This document shows, in pieces, positions 56,345 to 64,000 of a stretch of 64,000 nt of DNA. The DNA is from Aquabacterium sp. A3. GTDB taxonomy: Bacteria > Pseudomonadota > Gammaproteobacteria > Burkholderiales > Burkholderiaceae_C. Every line of letters starts with the position of its first letter. The first letter of the stretch is position 1. Position numbers and translations under genes: made by a program. A model generated the notes under the pieces. It was not told the origin of the DNA. It did no database searches and saw nothing but the letters and a program-made list of their open reading frames with translations. The stretch covers positions 1-64,000 of the forward strand of contig NZ_JBBPEV010000004.1 in the NCBI RefSeq assembly GCF_038069945.1, in the 5' to 3' direction.

Positions 56345-57903
56345 GATGAACAGGACACCTCGATGGATTGCGCCCAACTGGGCGGAAAATCAGCGTCGGC
56401 CTCGCAGCCGACCTGCTCGTCAAAAGGCGTTTGCAGCACGCGGTGCAAACGCCGCACCTCGCTGTCGTCACCATCTTGCGCACGGCGGATCGCGGTTTCT
56501 GCCAGGTGGTTGCGCAACACATAAAGCGGATTCACACCACGCATGCGCTGCGCACGCTCCGCGTCCACCGACCCTTCGGCCCGCAGGCGGCTGGCGTAAC
56601 GAAGGGCCCACGCATCGAAGGCATCCCGGTCCATGAACAGATCGCGGATGGCCGCATTGACCGGGCCTCCATCGGCACCCGGCACCGCACGGCTGTCAAA
56701 CCCTGACAGGCGCCGGAAGGTGATCGTGAAATCAGCCTGGTTGGCCGCCATGAGCTGCAAAAGGTCCAGCACGAGCGTGCGATCGTCGTCCTGGCTCGTC
56801 GTCAGGCCCAGCTTGTCCATCCAGCGGGCGTGCATGGCCTGCACGAACACGTCCTCATAGCGCTGCAACACCTCCACCACCGCCGACACACTGTCCTCGC
56901 CCCGGGGCAAGAGGGCCAGCAGCGCCTGGGCCAGTGCGCGCAGGTTCCAGTAGCCGATCTGCGGCTGGTTGTTCCAGCTGTAGCGTCCCTGGTGGTCCGA
57001 GTGGTTGCAGATGTGATCGGGATCGAACGCGTCCATGAACCCGAATGGACCGTAATCGATGGTCAGGCCCAGGATGGACATGTTGTCGGTGTTCATGACC
57101 CCGTGGCAAAAGCCCACCGCCTGCCATGCCGCCATCAGCCCTGCGGTTCGCTCCACCACGCGCTGCAACAGCGCCAGCACAGGCTGCGGGTGGCCCTGCA
57201 GGTCTGGCTCGTGGTGCGTGATCACAAAATCCACCAAGGCCTGCAGGCTGTGCAAGGCGGGCGTCTGCCCATCGCCGCTGCGCGCATAGGCAAAGTGCTC
57301 GAAGTGCCCGAAGCGGATGAACGAGGGGGCCACTCGCGTGACCACCGCGGCGGTTTCCACCGACTCGCGCACCACCGGGTGAGGTGAGGCCGTCAGGCAC
57401 AAGGCCCGCGTGGTGGGGATGCCCAGACCATGCATGGCTTCGCTGCACAGGTACTCACGAATGGACGAGCGCAACACGGCACGCCCGTCGGCACGCCGTG
57501 AATAAGGCGTCATGCCGGCCCCTTTGAGCTGCAATTCTTGCGGCCCGAGCGGGGTGTCGATCTGGCCCAGGGTCAGGGCCCGGCCATCTCCCAGCTGGCC
57601 CGCCCAGACACCAAACTGGTGGCCGGAGTACACCGAGCTGAACGGGACCATGCCCGGCCACACCGCATTGCCGCTGAACACCTGCAAGGCGTCGTGGTGC
57701 TCGGCCCAATCCTCTGGCCAACCCAGTGCGGTGGCCAGCGCCGGGTTGGTGGCCACCCAGCGGGGTTGAGGCAATGGCGTGGCCTGCCAGGGTGTGCCCA
57801 GCCCCAGCCCGCCGTCCGCAACGACCCGTTCGTGCAGGCGCACCAACTGGTTCGCCCAGGCCTCGGGTTGCTGTGCGGGATGACGGGAAGAGATCAAGGT
57901 CAT
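56341..57903 (-). CDS. selO: SelO (YdiU) family pseudokinase-fold protein AMPylase
   Basis: 520 residues. [40 protein letters not shown] and [20 protein letters not shown] are the SelO signatures, including the Lys and the HGxxNxDN active-site segment. SelO transfers AMP to Ser/Thr/Tyr of redox proteins. The C-terminus reads VSCSS; the Cys occupies the place of selenocysteine in animal SelO. ATG 57903 is preferred to an upstream TTG. Coupled to msrB. Confidence 0.94.
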   Translation of the reverse strand: MTLISSRHPAQQPEAWANQLVRLHERVVADGGLGLGTPWQATPLPQPRWVATNPALATALGWPEDWAEHHDALQVFSGNAVWPGMVPFSSVYSGHQFGVWAGQLGDGRALTLGQIDTPLGPQELQLKGAGMTPYSRRADGRAVLRSSIREYLCSEAMHGLGIPTTRALCLTASPHPVVRESVETAAVVTRVAPSFIRFGHFEHFAYARSGDGQTPALHSLQALVDFVITHHEPDLQGHPQPVLALLQRVVERTAGLMAAWQAVGFCHGVMNTDNMSILGLTIDYGPFGFMDAFDPDHICNHSDHQGRYSWNNQPQIGYWNLRALAQALLALLPRGEDSVSAVVEVLQRYEDVFVQAMHARWMDKLGLTTSQDDDRTLVLDLLQLMAANQADFTITFRRLSGFDSRAVPGADGGPVNAAIRDLFMDRDAFDAWALRYASRLRAEGSVDAERAQRMRGVNPLYVLRNHLAETAIRRAQDGDDSEVRRLHRVLQTPFDEQVGCEADADFPPSWAQSIEVSCSS

Positions 57904-58020
57904 GTCGTCCAGTGTAGACAAGCCCCCCTGTCCCTGGGGGCCCCTGGGCCTTTGTGTGCCGTGCCGTCATGGTGTTCCCCTAAGATGTCCGTTTTCCAAC
58001 TGACAGGACAGGACAAGCCC

Positions 58021-58863
58021 GTGGATCTGGTGGTGTTCGTGAAATCAGCCCTGATGGGCATCGTGGAAGGCTTGACCGAGTTCCTGCCCATCTCCAGCAC
58101 CGGACACCTGATCCTGGCCAACGCCTTGATGGGGTTTGCAGACTCGGTGGGCGCAGAAAAGGCCAAGGTGTTCGAGATCGCCATCCAGACCGGCGCCATC
58201 CTGGCGGTCATCCTGGTGTATCTGCAAAAGATCACCGACACGGTCAAAGGCCTCGGCTCTGATCCGCAGGCTCAGCGCTTTGCCATCAACGTCATCGTGG
58301 GCTTTCTGCCTGCCGTGGTCATGGGCCTGCTGATCGGCAAGGCCATCAAGGCGCACCTCTTCACCCCCACGGTCGTGGCCGTGGCGTTCATCGTGGGCGG
58401 CTTCATCATCATGTGGGCCGAGCGCCTGGCGGCACGCAACCCGCGGTCCCGCGTTGAAACGGTGGACGACATGACACTGTCCGACGCCGTCAAGGTGGGG
58501 CTGATCCAGTGCCTGGCCATGATCCCGGGCACCAGCCGCTCAGGCGCCACCATCATTGGCGGCATGTTGATGGGCTTGTCGCGCAAGGCCTCGACCGACT
58601 ACAGCTTCTTCCTGGGCATTCCCACGCTGGTGGGTGCGGGCGTCTACAGCCTGTACAAAGAGTGGGACATCATGAGCGTGGCCGATCTGCCCTCGTTCAT
58701 GACGGGTCTGGTGTTCGCTTTCCTGTCGGCCTGGGTGTGCGTGCGCTGGCTGATCCGTTATGTGTCAAGCCACACGTTCATCCCGTTTGCCTGGTACCGC
58801 ATCGCCTTCGGCATCCTCATCCTGGTCACGGCCCACATGGGCTGGGTCACCTGGCAGGAATGA
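58021..58863 (+). CDS. uppP: undecaprenyl-diphosphatase
   Basis: 280 residues, eight membrane helices. [20 protein letters not shown] is motif 1 with catalytic Glu residues, and [17 protein letters not shown] is motif 2 with the phosphate-binding Arg. It recycles the carrier lipid for peptidoglycan and confers bacitracin resistance. GTG 58021 gives the start usual in relatives ([13 protein letters not shown]); ATG 57985 would add 12 residues. Confidence 0.95.
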   Translation: MDLVVFVKSALMGIVEGLTEFLPISSTGHLILANALMGFADSVGAEKAKVFEIAIQTGAILAVILVYLQKITDTVKGLGSDPQAQRFAINVIVGFLPAVVMGLLIGKAIKAHLFTPTVVAVAFIVGGFIIMWAERLAARNPRSRVETVDDMTLSDAVKVGLIQCLAMIPGTSRSGATIIGGMLMGLSRKASTDYSFFLGIPTLVGAGVYSLYKEWDIMSVADLPSFMTGLVFAFLSAWVCVRWLIRYVSSHTFIPFAWYRIAFGILILVTAHMGWVTWQE

Positions 58864-59678
58864 GCCTCAGACACCACGCTCTGAACACCTTGCTGACGCC
58901 TGATCCGGCCGCCAAGGCTGCCCAGGCGCAAGCGCTGCAGGCCGAGTGCCTGAGCCACCCCACCCTGCTGGACGACGCGGTGTGCCAGGAGCGCCTGGCC
59001 CTGAACGCCGCGCAACAGGCCGCCATGCCGGGACGTCCGGTGCGCCCCCACTTGGTGCCGGCCAAGCAGGTGCCCTCGCGCAGCCCCTTCACGGACGAGG
59101 GGCGTGCGGCCCTGCTGCACGCCATCTGCCACATCGAGTTCAATGCCATCAACTTGGCGCTGGATGCGGTGTGGCGCTTTGACGGCATGCCGACCTTGTT
59201 CTACCAGGACTGGCTGCGCGTGGCCAGTGAAGAGGCACTGCACTTCACCCTGTTGCGCCAACACCTGCAGGCCATGGGCTGGGACTACGGCGACTTTGAC
59301 GCGCACGATGGTCTGTGGACCATGTGCGAGCGCACCGCCGACGACATCGTGGCCCGCATGGCCCTGGTGCCCCGCACCCTGGAAGCCCGGGGCCTGGACG
59401 CCACCCCCCTGATCCAGGAGAAACTGAACCGCGCCGGTGACCACGCCGCCGTGCAGATCCTGGACATCATCCTGCGCGACGAGGTGGGGCATGTGGCCGT
59501 GGGCAACCACTGGTTTCATCACCTGTGCCGGCAGCGTGGGCTGGACGCCGTCACCCTGTATCCCCAGTTGGTTCGCCAGTACGAGGCGCCTCGGCTGCGA
59601 CCGCCCTTCAATGAGGCAGCGCGCAAGGCGGCGGGCTTCACCGACGAAGAAATGGCGTTTTTGCTGGGCGTGGACTGA
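58860..59678 (+). CDS. DUF455 family ferritin-like protein
   Basis: 272 residues. [40 protein letters not shown] and [17 protein letters not shown] carry the paired ExxH-type ligands of a diiron ferritin-like fold (COG2833). [20 protein letters not shown] is the family core. The reaction is unknown. ATG 58860 overlaps the uppP stop. Confidence 0.88.
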   Translation: MSLRHHALNTLLTPDPAAKAAQAQALQAECLSHPTLLDDAVCQERLALNAAQQAAMPGRPVRPHLVPAKQVPSRSPFTDEGRAALLHAICHIEFNAINLALDAVWRFDGMPTLFYQDWLRVASEEALHFTLLRQHLQAMGWDYGDFDAHDGLWTMCERTADDIVARMALVPRTLEARGLDATPLIQEKLNRAGDHAAVQILDIILRDEVGHVAVGNHWFHHLCRQRGLDAVTLYPQLVRQYEAPRLRPPFNEAARKAAGFTDEEMAFLLGVD

Positions 59679-59699
59679 CGCCGCCCGTCCAGGCGCGGC

Positions 59700-60626
59700 T
59701 CACCCCCGCGGATGGTGTCGCTCGTGCAACTGCCGCAAGCGCTCTCGCGCTACGTGGGTGTAGACCTGGGTGGTTGAAATGTCGGCGTGCCCCAGCAGCA
59801 ACTGCACCACACGCAAGTCGGCTCCGTGGTTGAGCAAGTGCGTGGCAAAGGCGTGGCGCAGCGTGTGGGGAGACAGGGCTTGCCGGATGCCTGCCTGAAC
59901 GGCCAGTTGCTTGATGCGTTTCCAGAACATCTGGCGTGTCATGGCCGCGCCGCGCACCGTCACGAACAGATCATCCGACTGCCGGCCCGCCAGTATCTCT
60001 GGCCGTGCCGACGCCAGGTAACGAGTCAGGCACAAGCCGGCCTCTTCACCGAAGGGCACCAGTCGCTCCTTGCTGCCCTTGCCAGTCACACGCACCACCC
60101 CTTCGGGCAGCATCACCTGCCAGTGCTGCAAGGTCACGAGTTCGCTCACGCGCAGTCCGCTGGCATACAGCAGCTCCAGCATGGCGCGGTCGCGCAGGCC
60201 CAGCGCCTGCTGTGTGTCCGGGGCCGCCAGCAAGGCCTCCACCTGGGCCTCGGTCAAGGTGCCCGGCAGGCGAGAAGGCAGGCGTGGCGCCGCCAGGCGC
60301 AAGGTCGGGTCTTCGGTGATCAGGTGCTCGCGCACCGCCCACTTGAAGAACCGGCGGAAGGTGCTCAAACGCCGCCCCGCCGAGCTGGGTCGGGTGTCGG
60401 CATGGCGGGCGACGCTGTACGCGTGAAGGTCCGGTTCGCGAACCTCACACAAGAGCCGGGCGCCACCATCCTGGCTCGCCAACCATGTCAGCAGGCCCGT
60501 CAAATCCCTGCGGTAGGCGGCCAGGGTGTTGTCGCTGAGCCCAGCTTCCAGCCACAAGGCTTGCAGAAAGCGGTCCAGCACCGGGTCGTCACCCGACCCC
60601 AGCCCCGGCCCCCTGGCGCGGATCAT
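59700..60626 (-). CDS. xerD: site-specific tyrosine recombinase XerD
   Basis: 308 residues. The catalytic set is complete: Arg in YASGLRVSELVTLQ, Lys in TGKGSKERLVP, His-Arg in LSPHTLRHAFATHLL, His in LLGHADISTTQVYTHV and the nucleophilic Tyr there. NTLAAYRRDL opens the core-binding domain. With XerC it resolves chromosome dimers at dif. It lacks the extra IntI patch, so it is not the integrase of the cassette array. ATG 60626 overlapped by the next gene's end. Confidence 0.93.
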   Translation of the reverse strand: MIRARGPGLGSGDDPVLDRFLQALWLEAGLSDNTLAAYRRDLTGLLTWLASQDGGARLLCEVREPDLHAYSVARHADTRPSSAGRRLSTFRRFFKWAVREHLITEDPTLRLAAPRLPSRLPGTLTEAQVEALLAAPDTQQALGLRDRAMLELLYASGLRVSELVTLQHWQVMLPEGVVRVTGKGSKERLVPFGEEAGLCLTRYLASARPEILAGRQSDDLFVTVRGAAMTRQMFWKRIKQLAVQAGIRQALSPHTLRHAFATHLLNHGADLRVVQLLLGHADISTTQVYTHVARERLRQLHERHHPRG

Positions 60627-61264
60627 GTCTTCACGCCACCGCGCATGAGCCCGTCTTTCATGCGCTGGTCGATCGCGTGATCACCAATGAACACCTTGAG
60701 CACGGCACGGTACAGGTCCTCACCCGGCTGCAGCCGGCCGACCGGCACCCCGTTTTTTCGCAACATCACGCCCTGGTCGGGCACGTAATCCAGGTCGATC
60801 ACATCGCCGGCCTTCAGGGTGCCCATGGCATCGATGTCGGCGGTGAGCGCCTCCAGCCTGGGCGCCAGCTTTTGATGCACCGCGGGGGGCTCATGTCGGC
60901 GCACCCGCCGGTTGAGCGACTTGCTCAACTCGGCCGCTGGCGCCTCCAGCATCACCTTCAACTGCAAGCGCTTGGGGCCAGGCATGCTGAGGGCCACGCC
61001 CGCATCACGGGTGGTGGACGGCAGGTACAAGCCGGCCACGAAGGCCTTGATCCACGCCACGCCCCGCAAGCCCAAACCATTGAGGCGCAAGGTGCGGTCG
61101 GCGAGCTGCACCGTGGGCTCAAAGCGCTGCCCCTCGAGCGTGGCCGCCTGCGCCATGCCAACGCCCACCACGGGCACGGGCAACAAACCCGTCACCCCCG
61201 CCAGCCCCCCGAGGGCCACCAGCAACCACTTGGCTGCATGCTGTTTGAACCAGTGCATCCACAC
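60623..61264 (-). CDS. chalcone isomerase-like exported protein
   Basis: 213 residues. Signal peptide (to about AQA, residue 40), then the chalcone-isomerase-like fold: LNGLGLRGVAWIKAFVAGLY with its conserved Arg/Lys region, RLQLKVMLEAPAAELSKSLN and GDVIDLDYVPDQGVMLRKNG. Bacterial relatives are not flavonoid enzymes; the function is unknown, possibly fatty-acid binding. The stop overlaps xerD's start by 4 bp, so they are co-translated. Confidence 0.83.
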   Translation of the reverse strand: MWMHWFKQHAAKWLLVALGGLAGVTGLLPVPVVGVGMAQAATLEGQRFEPTVQLADRTLRLNGLGLRGVAWIKAFVAGLYLPSTTRDAGVALSMPGPKRLQLKVMLEAPAAELSKSLNRRVRRHEPPAVHQKLAPRLEALTADIDAMGTLKAGDVIDLDYVPDQGVMLRKNGVPVGRLQPGEDLYRAVLKVFIGDHAIDQRMKDGLMRGGVKT

Positions 61265-61394
61265 TCCTTGCAGGGCCGATCAGCCCCGTTCAATCCTCAA
61301 CGCACCGCACATGGGCATTGTGGACAGGGTTTACAAGGGATTTACACCCGACACGTCACAACGCACGATGTGATTTTCACGCCAGACAAGCACC

Positions 61395-62027
61395 ATGCCC
61401 ACGCTATACGACTTCACCATGGCCCCCAGCCCCCGGCGCGCCCGCATCCTGCTGAGTGAGAAAGGCATCGCGCACGACACCGTGCAAGTGAATCTGGTCA
61501 CCGGAGAACACCTCGGGGAGGCCTTCCGGGCCATCAATCCTCAATGCACGGTGCCCGCACTGGTGCTGGACGACGGCACGGTGCTGCAAGACAACGCAGC
61601 CATCATCGCCTGGGCCGAAGCGGTGCAACCTGACCCACCCCTGCTGGGGCGCAACCCCACTGAAAAAGCCCTGGTGGCCAGCTGGAACGCGCGTCTGGAA
61701 TACGAAGGCCTGCTGGCGGTGGCCGAAGCCTTCCGCAACACCAGCCCTGCCATGAAAGACCGCGCCTTGACGGGGGCGGCCAATGTGGCGCAGATTCCGG
61801 AGCTCGCTCAACGCGGTCTGGACCGTGCGCATCGCTTCTTTCGTGTGCTGGACGACCACCTGGCCACACGCGATCACGTGGCCATTGACACTTTCAGCCT
61901 GGCCGACATCACGGCCGTGGTGCTGGTGGATTTTGCGCGGGTCATCAAGTTCAAACCCGGGCCAGACCACCCGCACCTGTTGCGCTGGCGCACGAACCTG
62001 GCCCAGCGCCCCAGCCTGAGCGCCTGA
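61395..62027 (+). CDS. glutathione S-transferase family protein
   Basis: 210 residues. The thioredoxin-like domain has YDFTMAPSPRRARILLSEKG (Ser/Pro active-site loop) and NPQCTVPALVLDDGTVLQDN, with the cis-Pro and the glutathione-binding Asp-Asn turn. The C-terminal helical domain ends in FSLADITAVVLVDFARVIK. The substrate is unknown. It abuts the convergent next gene. Confidence 0.9.
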   Translation: MPTLYDFTMAPSPRRARILLSEKGIAHDTVQVNLVTGEHLGEAFRAINPQCTVPALVLDDGTVLQDNAAIIAWAEAVQPDPPLLGRNPTEKALVASWNARLEYEGLLAVAEAFRNTSPAMKDRALTGAANVAQIPELAQRGLDRAHRFFRVLDDHLATRDHVAIDTFSLADITAVVLVDFARVIKFKPGPDHPHLLRWRTNLAQRPSLSA

Positions 62028-62768
62028 TCAGCGGGCGCTGCTGTTGAACTCGCGGCGGGCCGCCTCCATGGCCTGCTCCAGCTTGGCTTCGGTGCGCGTG
62101 GTGGCGTCACCTTGCGCCTCCCACTCCATGAAGGCGCCGGCCATGCGCCGCTTCCATTCGGTTTCTCTGGTCAGCTTGGCAATCGCCACCTCGCTGTCGG
62201 CTTCGGGCACGAGCATGGCGATTTCAGCCTGCCACTGCGTCAGTTGCGAGGTGCGTTTGGCATCGTCGGTTTCCAGCTCGGCGATCAAGGCCGCCCCCAT
62301 GAACGCCGACTCCATCAGCGTGAACTCGCCCGACTTGACGCGCTGAGGCAGTTCGGCCTTCAGGGATTCAGCGATGCGGCGGCGCGCCATCGCGTCTTTT
62401 TCCTGGTCCAGGGTCTGCATCTTTTCAAAATCACGCTGGTACCTGACCAGGCCCACCAATTGACGAGCGTCTTCCTTGCTCATGCCCATGCGCCCCATGA
62501 CCGCCAGCAGGGTTTCCCAGTCTTCCGGCCCCACCCCGTCCGGGCGGGCGTCCGCCAAAGACGGGCCAGACGCCATGGGCAGCGGCGCGGGCGCATCGCC
62601 CACCCCGGCGACAGGCCACAGGCCCTGACCGGCGGCGGGTGTGTTGCTGGTGTCGTCGGTCGTGGGCGCACGCCCCCCCGACCACCAGATTCCGGCCCCC
62701 ACGGCCAGTGCCAGCGCCACGCCAGCCACCATGAACGATTTTGAGGAAGAATTCTGGTACTTGATCAT
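62028..62768 (-). CDS. anchored protein of unknown function
   Basis: 246 residues. A short cytoplasmic start (MIKYQNSSSKS), one membrane helix (about 11-29), a Pro/Asp-rich linker and a soluble, helical, charged domain (EDWETLLAVMGRMGMSKEDA; MARRRIAESLKAELPQRVKS). A single-spanning N-in protein with its domain in the periplasm; no family recognised. The frame stays open upstream to 62942, but ATG 62768 precedes the membrane helix naturally. The stop abuts that of the GST gene. Confidence 0.65.
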   Translation of the reverse strand: MIKYQNSSSKSFMVAGVALALAVGAGIWWSGGRAPTTDDTSNTPAAGQGLWPVAGVGDAPAPLPMASGPSLADARPDGVGPEDWETLLAVMGRMGMSKEDARQLVGLVRYQRDFEKMQTLDQEKDAMARRRIAESLKAELPQRVKSGEFTLMESAFMGAALIAELETDDAKRTSQLTQWQAEIAMLVPEADSEVAIAKLTRETEWKRRMAGAFMEWEAQGDATTRTEAKLEQAMEAARREFNSSAR

Positions 62769-62868
62769 CAAACAGCCTGGGTCAGGAAACGAGGACACGC
62801 CTTCAACTCTCCATTGTGAGTTCAAGTCGGCGCGTTTGTTCAATTCATCGTCCCCCAGGAAAACACCC

Positions 62869-63390
62869 ATGCCCCTGACCGCCGCGCTCATTCGGCCCAT
62901 GTTGACATCCGACCTTGACGCGGTGATGCGCATCCAGGCCACGTGCCACCTGCCGGATTACCATGAGCCCCGCGAGGCCTTTGCCAACAAGCTTGCCCAG
63001 GCACCCGATGGCGCCTGGGTGGCCGAGCAGCACGGCCAGGTCAGCGCCTACCTCTGGTGTCTGCCGATCGATGAAGACCACCTGCCCGTGCTGCACGCCA
63101 GCGACTGGCAGGCGCCACGCCAGCCTCGCTGGCTTTACCTGCATGACCTGGCGGTGGCCCCCGAGGCGCGTGGCACCGGCGCCGGCCACCGCCTGGTGGC
63201 ACAGGCCGCCGCATTGGCCCATCGATGGGCCCTGGAGGGACTGGCCCTGGTGGCCGTAGGCGACGCCCATGCTTACTGGCACCGACAAGGCTTTCAAGCC
63301 GTGGCGCTGAGCCACCCAGGCCTGCAGCGCAGCCTCAGCAGCTTTGGCACAAACGCCCGATTCATGATCCGGATCAAGCTCGACGCTTGA
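62869..63390 (+). CDS. GNAT-family N-acetyltransferase
   Basis: 173 residues. IRPMLTSDLDAVMRIQATCH is the first strand and helix, LYLHDLAVAPEARGTGAGHR holds the acetyl-CoA pyrophosphate loop (RGTGAG), and HAYWHRQGFQAVAL is the final conserved Tyr helix and strand. The acceptor is unknown. ATG 62869. Divergent from the anchored protein; the PHA synthase gene follows 63 bp later. Confidence 0.87.
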   Translation: MPLTAALIRPMLTSDLDAVMRIQATCHLPDYHEPREAFANKLAQAPDGAWVAEQHGQVSAYLWCLPIDEDHLPVLHASDWQAPRQPRWLYLHDLAVAPEARGTGAGHRLVAQAAALAHRWALEGLALVAVGDAHAYWHRQGFQAVALSHPGLQRSLSSFGTNARFMIRIKLDA

Positions 63391-63453
63391 CCCCTGCGTG
63401 CCCCCATGCCAAGCTCAAAAGCATGCGGACACGAGACTGTTCAGGAGTCGGTG

Positions 63454-64000
63454 ATGAGTGAGTGCCCTCCTCAAGACATGGGCTGGGACGATTGGGTTCG
63501 GGCCCTGGACCGTCAGGTGCATGGTGACATCGGGCAGTTGATGAGCGGCATCTCGCCCATCCAGACCAGCTTGGTCTACCTGGACTGGCTGTCTCACCTT
63601 CTGATCTCTCCAGGCAAGCAACTGGACCTGCTCAAGCAGGCAGGCGACGACGTCGCGCAAGCCGCCGCCGACCTGACGCACGCCAGGCAAGCCACCGATC
63701 AGCACGGATGGCCAGCCCGGTTGCCCGACCGGCGCTTTGCCAGCGAGGCTTGGCAACAGTGGCCCTTCAACGTCTACGCCCAAGGTTTTCACCTGATGGA
63801 GCGCGCGTGGCACCGCGCCACCCACGGTGTGCCTGGCTTGAATCACCGGCATGAAGACATCGCGGCCTTCGCCGCCCGCCAATGGCTGGACGTCTTCAAC
63901 CCGGCCAACATCCCCTGGTTGAACCCGGATGTGCTCTCGGCCACGGCCACCGAAGGCGGCGCCAACCTCGTGAGAGGCGCGATGAACTGGGCCGATGATG
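63454..64000 (+). CDS. phaC: poly(3-hydroxyalkanoate) synthase, N-terminal part (runs off the window)
   Basis: 182 codons are visible. RRFASEAWQQWPFNVYAQGF and the later WLDVFNPANIPWLNPDVLS with GGANLVRGAMNW are hallmarks of the PhaC N-terminal domain. The catalytic Cys domain lies beyond base 64000. It polymerises hydroxyacyl-CoA into storage granules. CAGGAG (63442-63447) supports ATG 63454. The class cannot be decided from this part; the short N-terminus differs from the standard class I start. Confidence 0.88.
   Translation, partial: MSECPPQDMGWDDWVRALDRQVHGDIGQLMSGISPIQTSLVYLDWLSHLLISPGKQLDLLKQAGDDVAQAAADLTHARQATDQHGWPARLPDRRFASEAWQQWPFNVYAQGFHLMERAWHRATHGVPGLNHRHEDIAAFAARQWLDVFNPANIPWLNPDVLSATATEGGANLVRGAMNWADD

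Noticed and set aside
59700..60626. Tyrosine recombinase as the integron integrase
   Set aside because: Its motifs and length are those of XerD, it lacks the IntI-specific insertion, and it is 55 kb from the array.

Overview
The window looks like a chromosomal segment of a GC-rich, motile betaproteobacterium of the order Burkholderiales. The pointers are several PEP-CTERM proteins, the fliE/fliFGHIJK/fliLMNOPQR layout, the DUF6502-DUF5666 pair, the yciB-bolA-peptidyl-prolyl isomerase order and a PHA synthase at the right edge. A Comamonadaceae/Sphaerotilaceae (Aquabacterium-like) host fits, but the genus is a guess. Codon use is uniform and GC-rich from about 4.6 kb onward; the first ~4.6 kb is clearly more AT-rich.

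Region 1 (1-5013) is the distal part of an integron gene-cassette array; no integrase is visible, and any intI would lie left of base 1. Four near-identical 118-bp attC sites (64, 1223, 2367, 3177), one unrelated 88-bp attC (451) and one attC split by a decayed IS110/IS1111-type element (3885 and 4421-4523) separate small + strand cassettes. These carry orphan membrane and soluble proteins, a PEP-CTERM protein broken by one in-frame stop codon, and a terminal VOC-fold (glyoxalase-like) gene that is probably fixed in place because its attC core has mutated. The two 173-bp stretches just before attC4 and attC5 are also homologous to each other.

Region 2 (5062-10735): DUF1304 protein, a small membrane protein, a TPMT-like methyltransferase, an SH3-type exported protein overlapping the end of parE (topoisomerase IV subunit B), and two tandem FxDxF-type PEP-CTERM paralogues.

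Region 3 (10741-22990): a complete flagellar basal-body and export block, fliF-G-H-I-J-K then fliL-M-N-O-P-Q-R on the minus strand, with fliE divergent. Overlapping stops and starts indicate translational coupling.

Region 4 (23039-34550): MFS transporter with an overlapping 56-aa membrane protein, dapA, bamC, the DUF6502-DUF5666 pair behind a promoter containing a perfect palindrome, a repeat-containing Ala-rich lipoprotein, the RoxA-type ribosomal oxygenase with an unknown partner, an SlyD-like isomerase, dut, coaBC and an AraC-type regulator.

Region 5 (34773-41066): a GbsR/MarR-type regulator preceded by two 12-bp palindromes and coupled to a cyanide-insensitive-type cytochrome bd oxidase (cydAB/cioAB), a second AraC-type regulator, and two tandem paralogues of the PF10118 ferritin-like metal-dependent hydrolase family.

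Region 6 (41179-64000): alaS, BCCT transporter, MarC protein, porin, gabD, tRNA-Gly(CCC), a PEP-CTERM-like protein with a PEL variant motif, trmB, putA, parvulin-type isomerase, bolA, yciB, the overlapping pair selO-msrB, uppP, a DUF455 protein, xerD with a chalcone-isomerase-like protein, a GST, an anchored protein of unknown function, a GNAT acetyltransferase and the first 182 codons of a PHA synthase. Most of this is core housekeeping. The accessory interest is concentrated in the cassette array and in the small regulatory palindromes.
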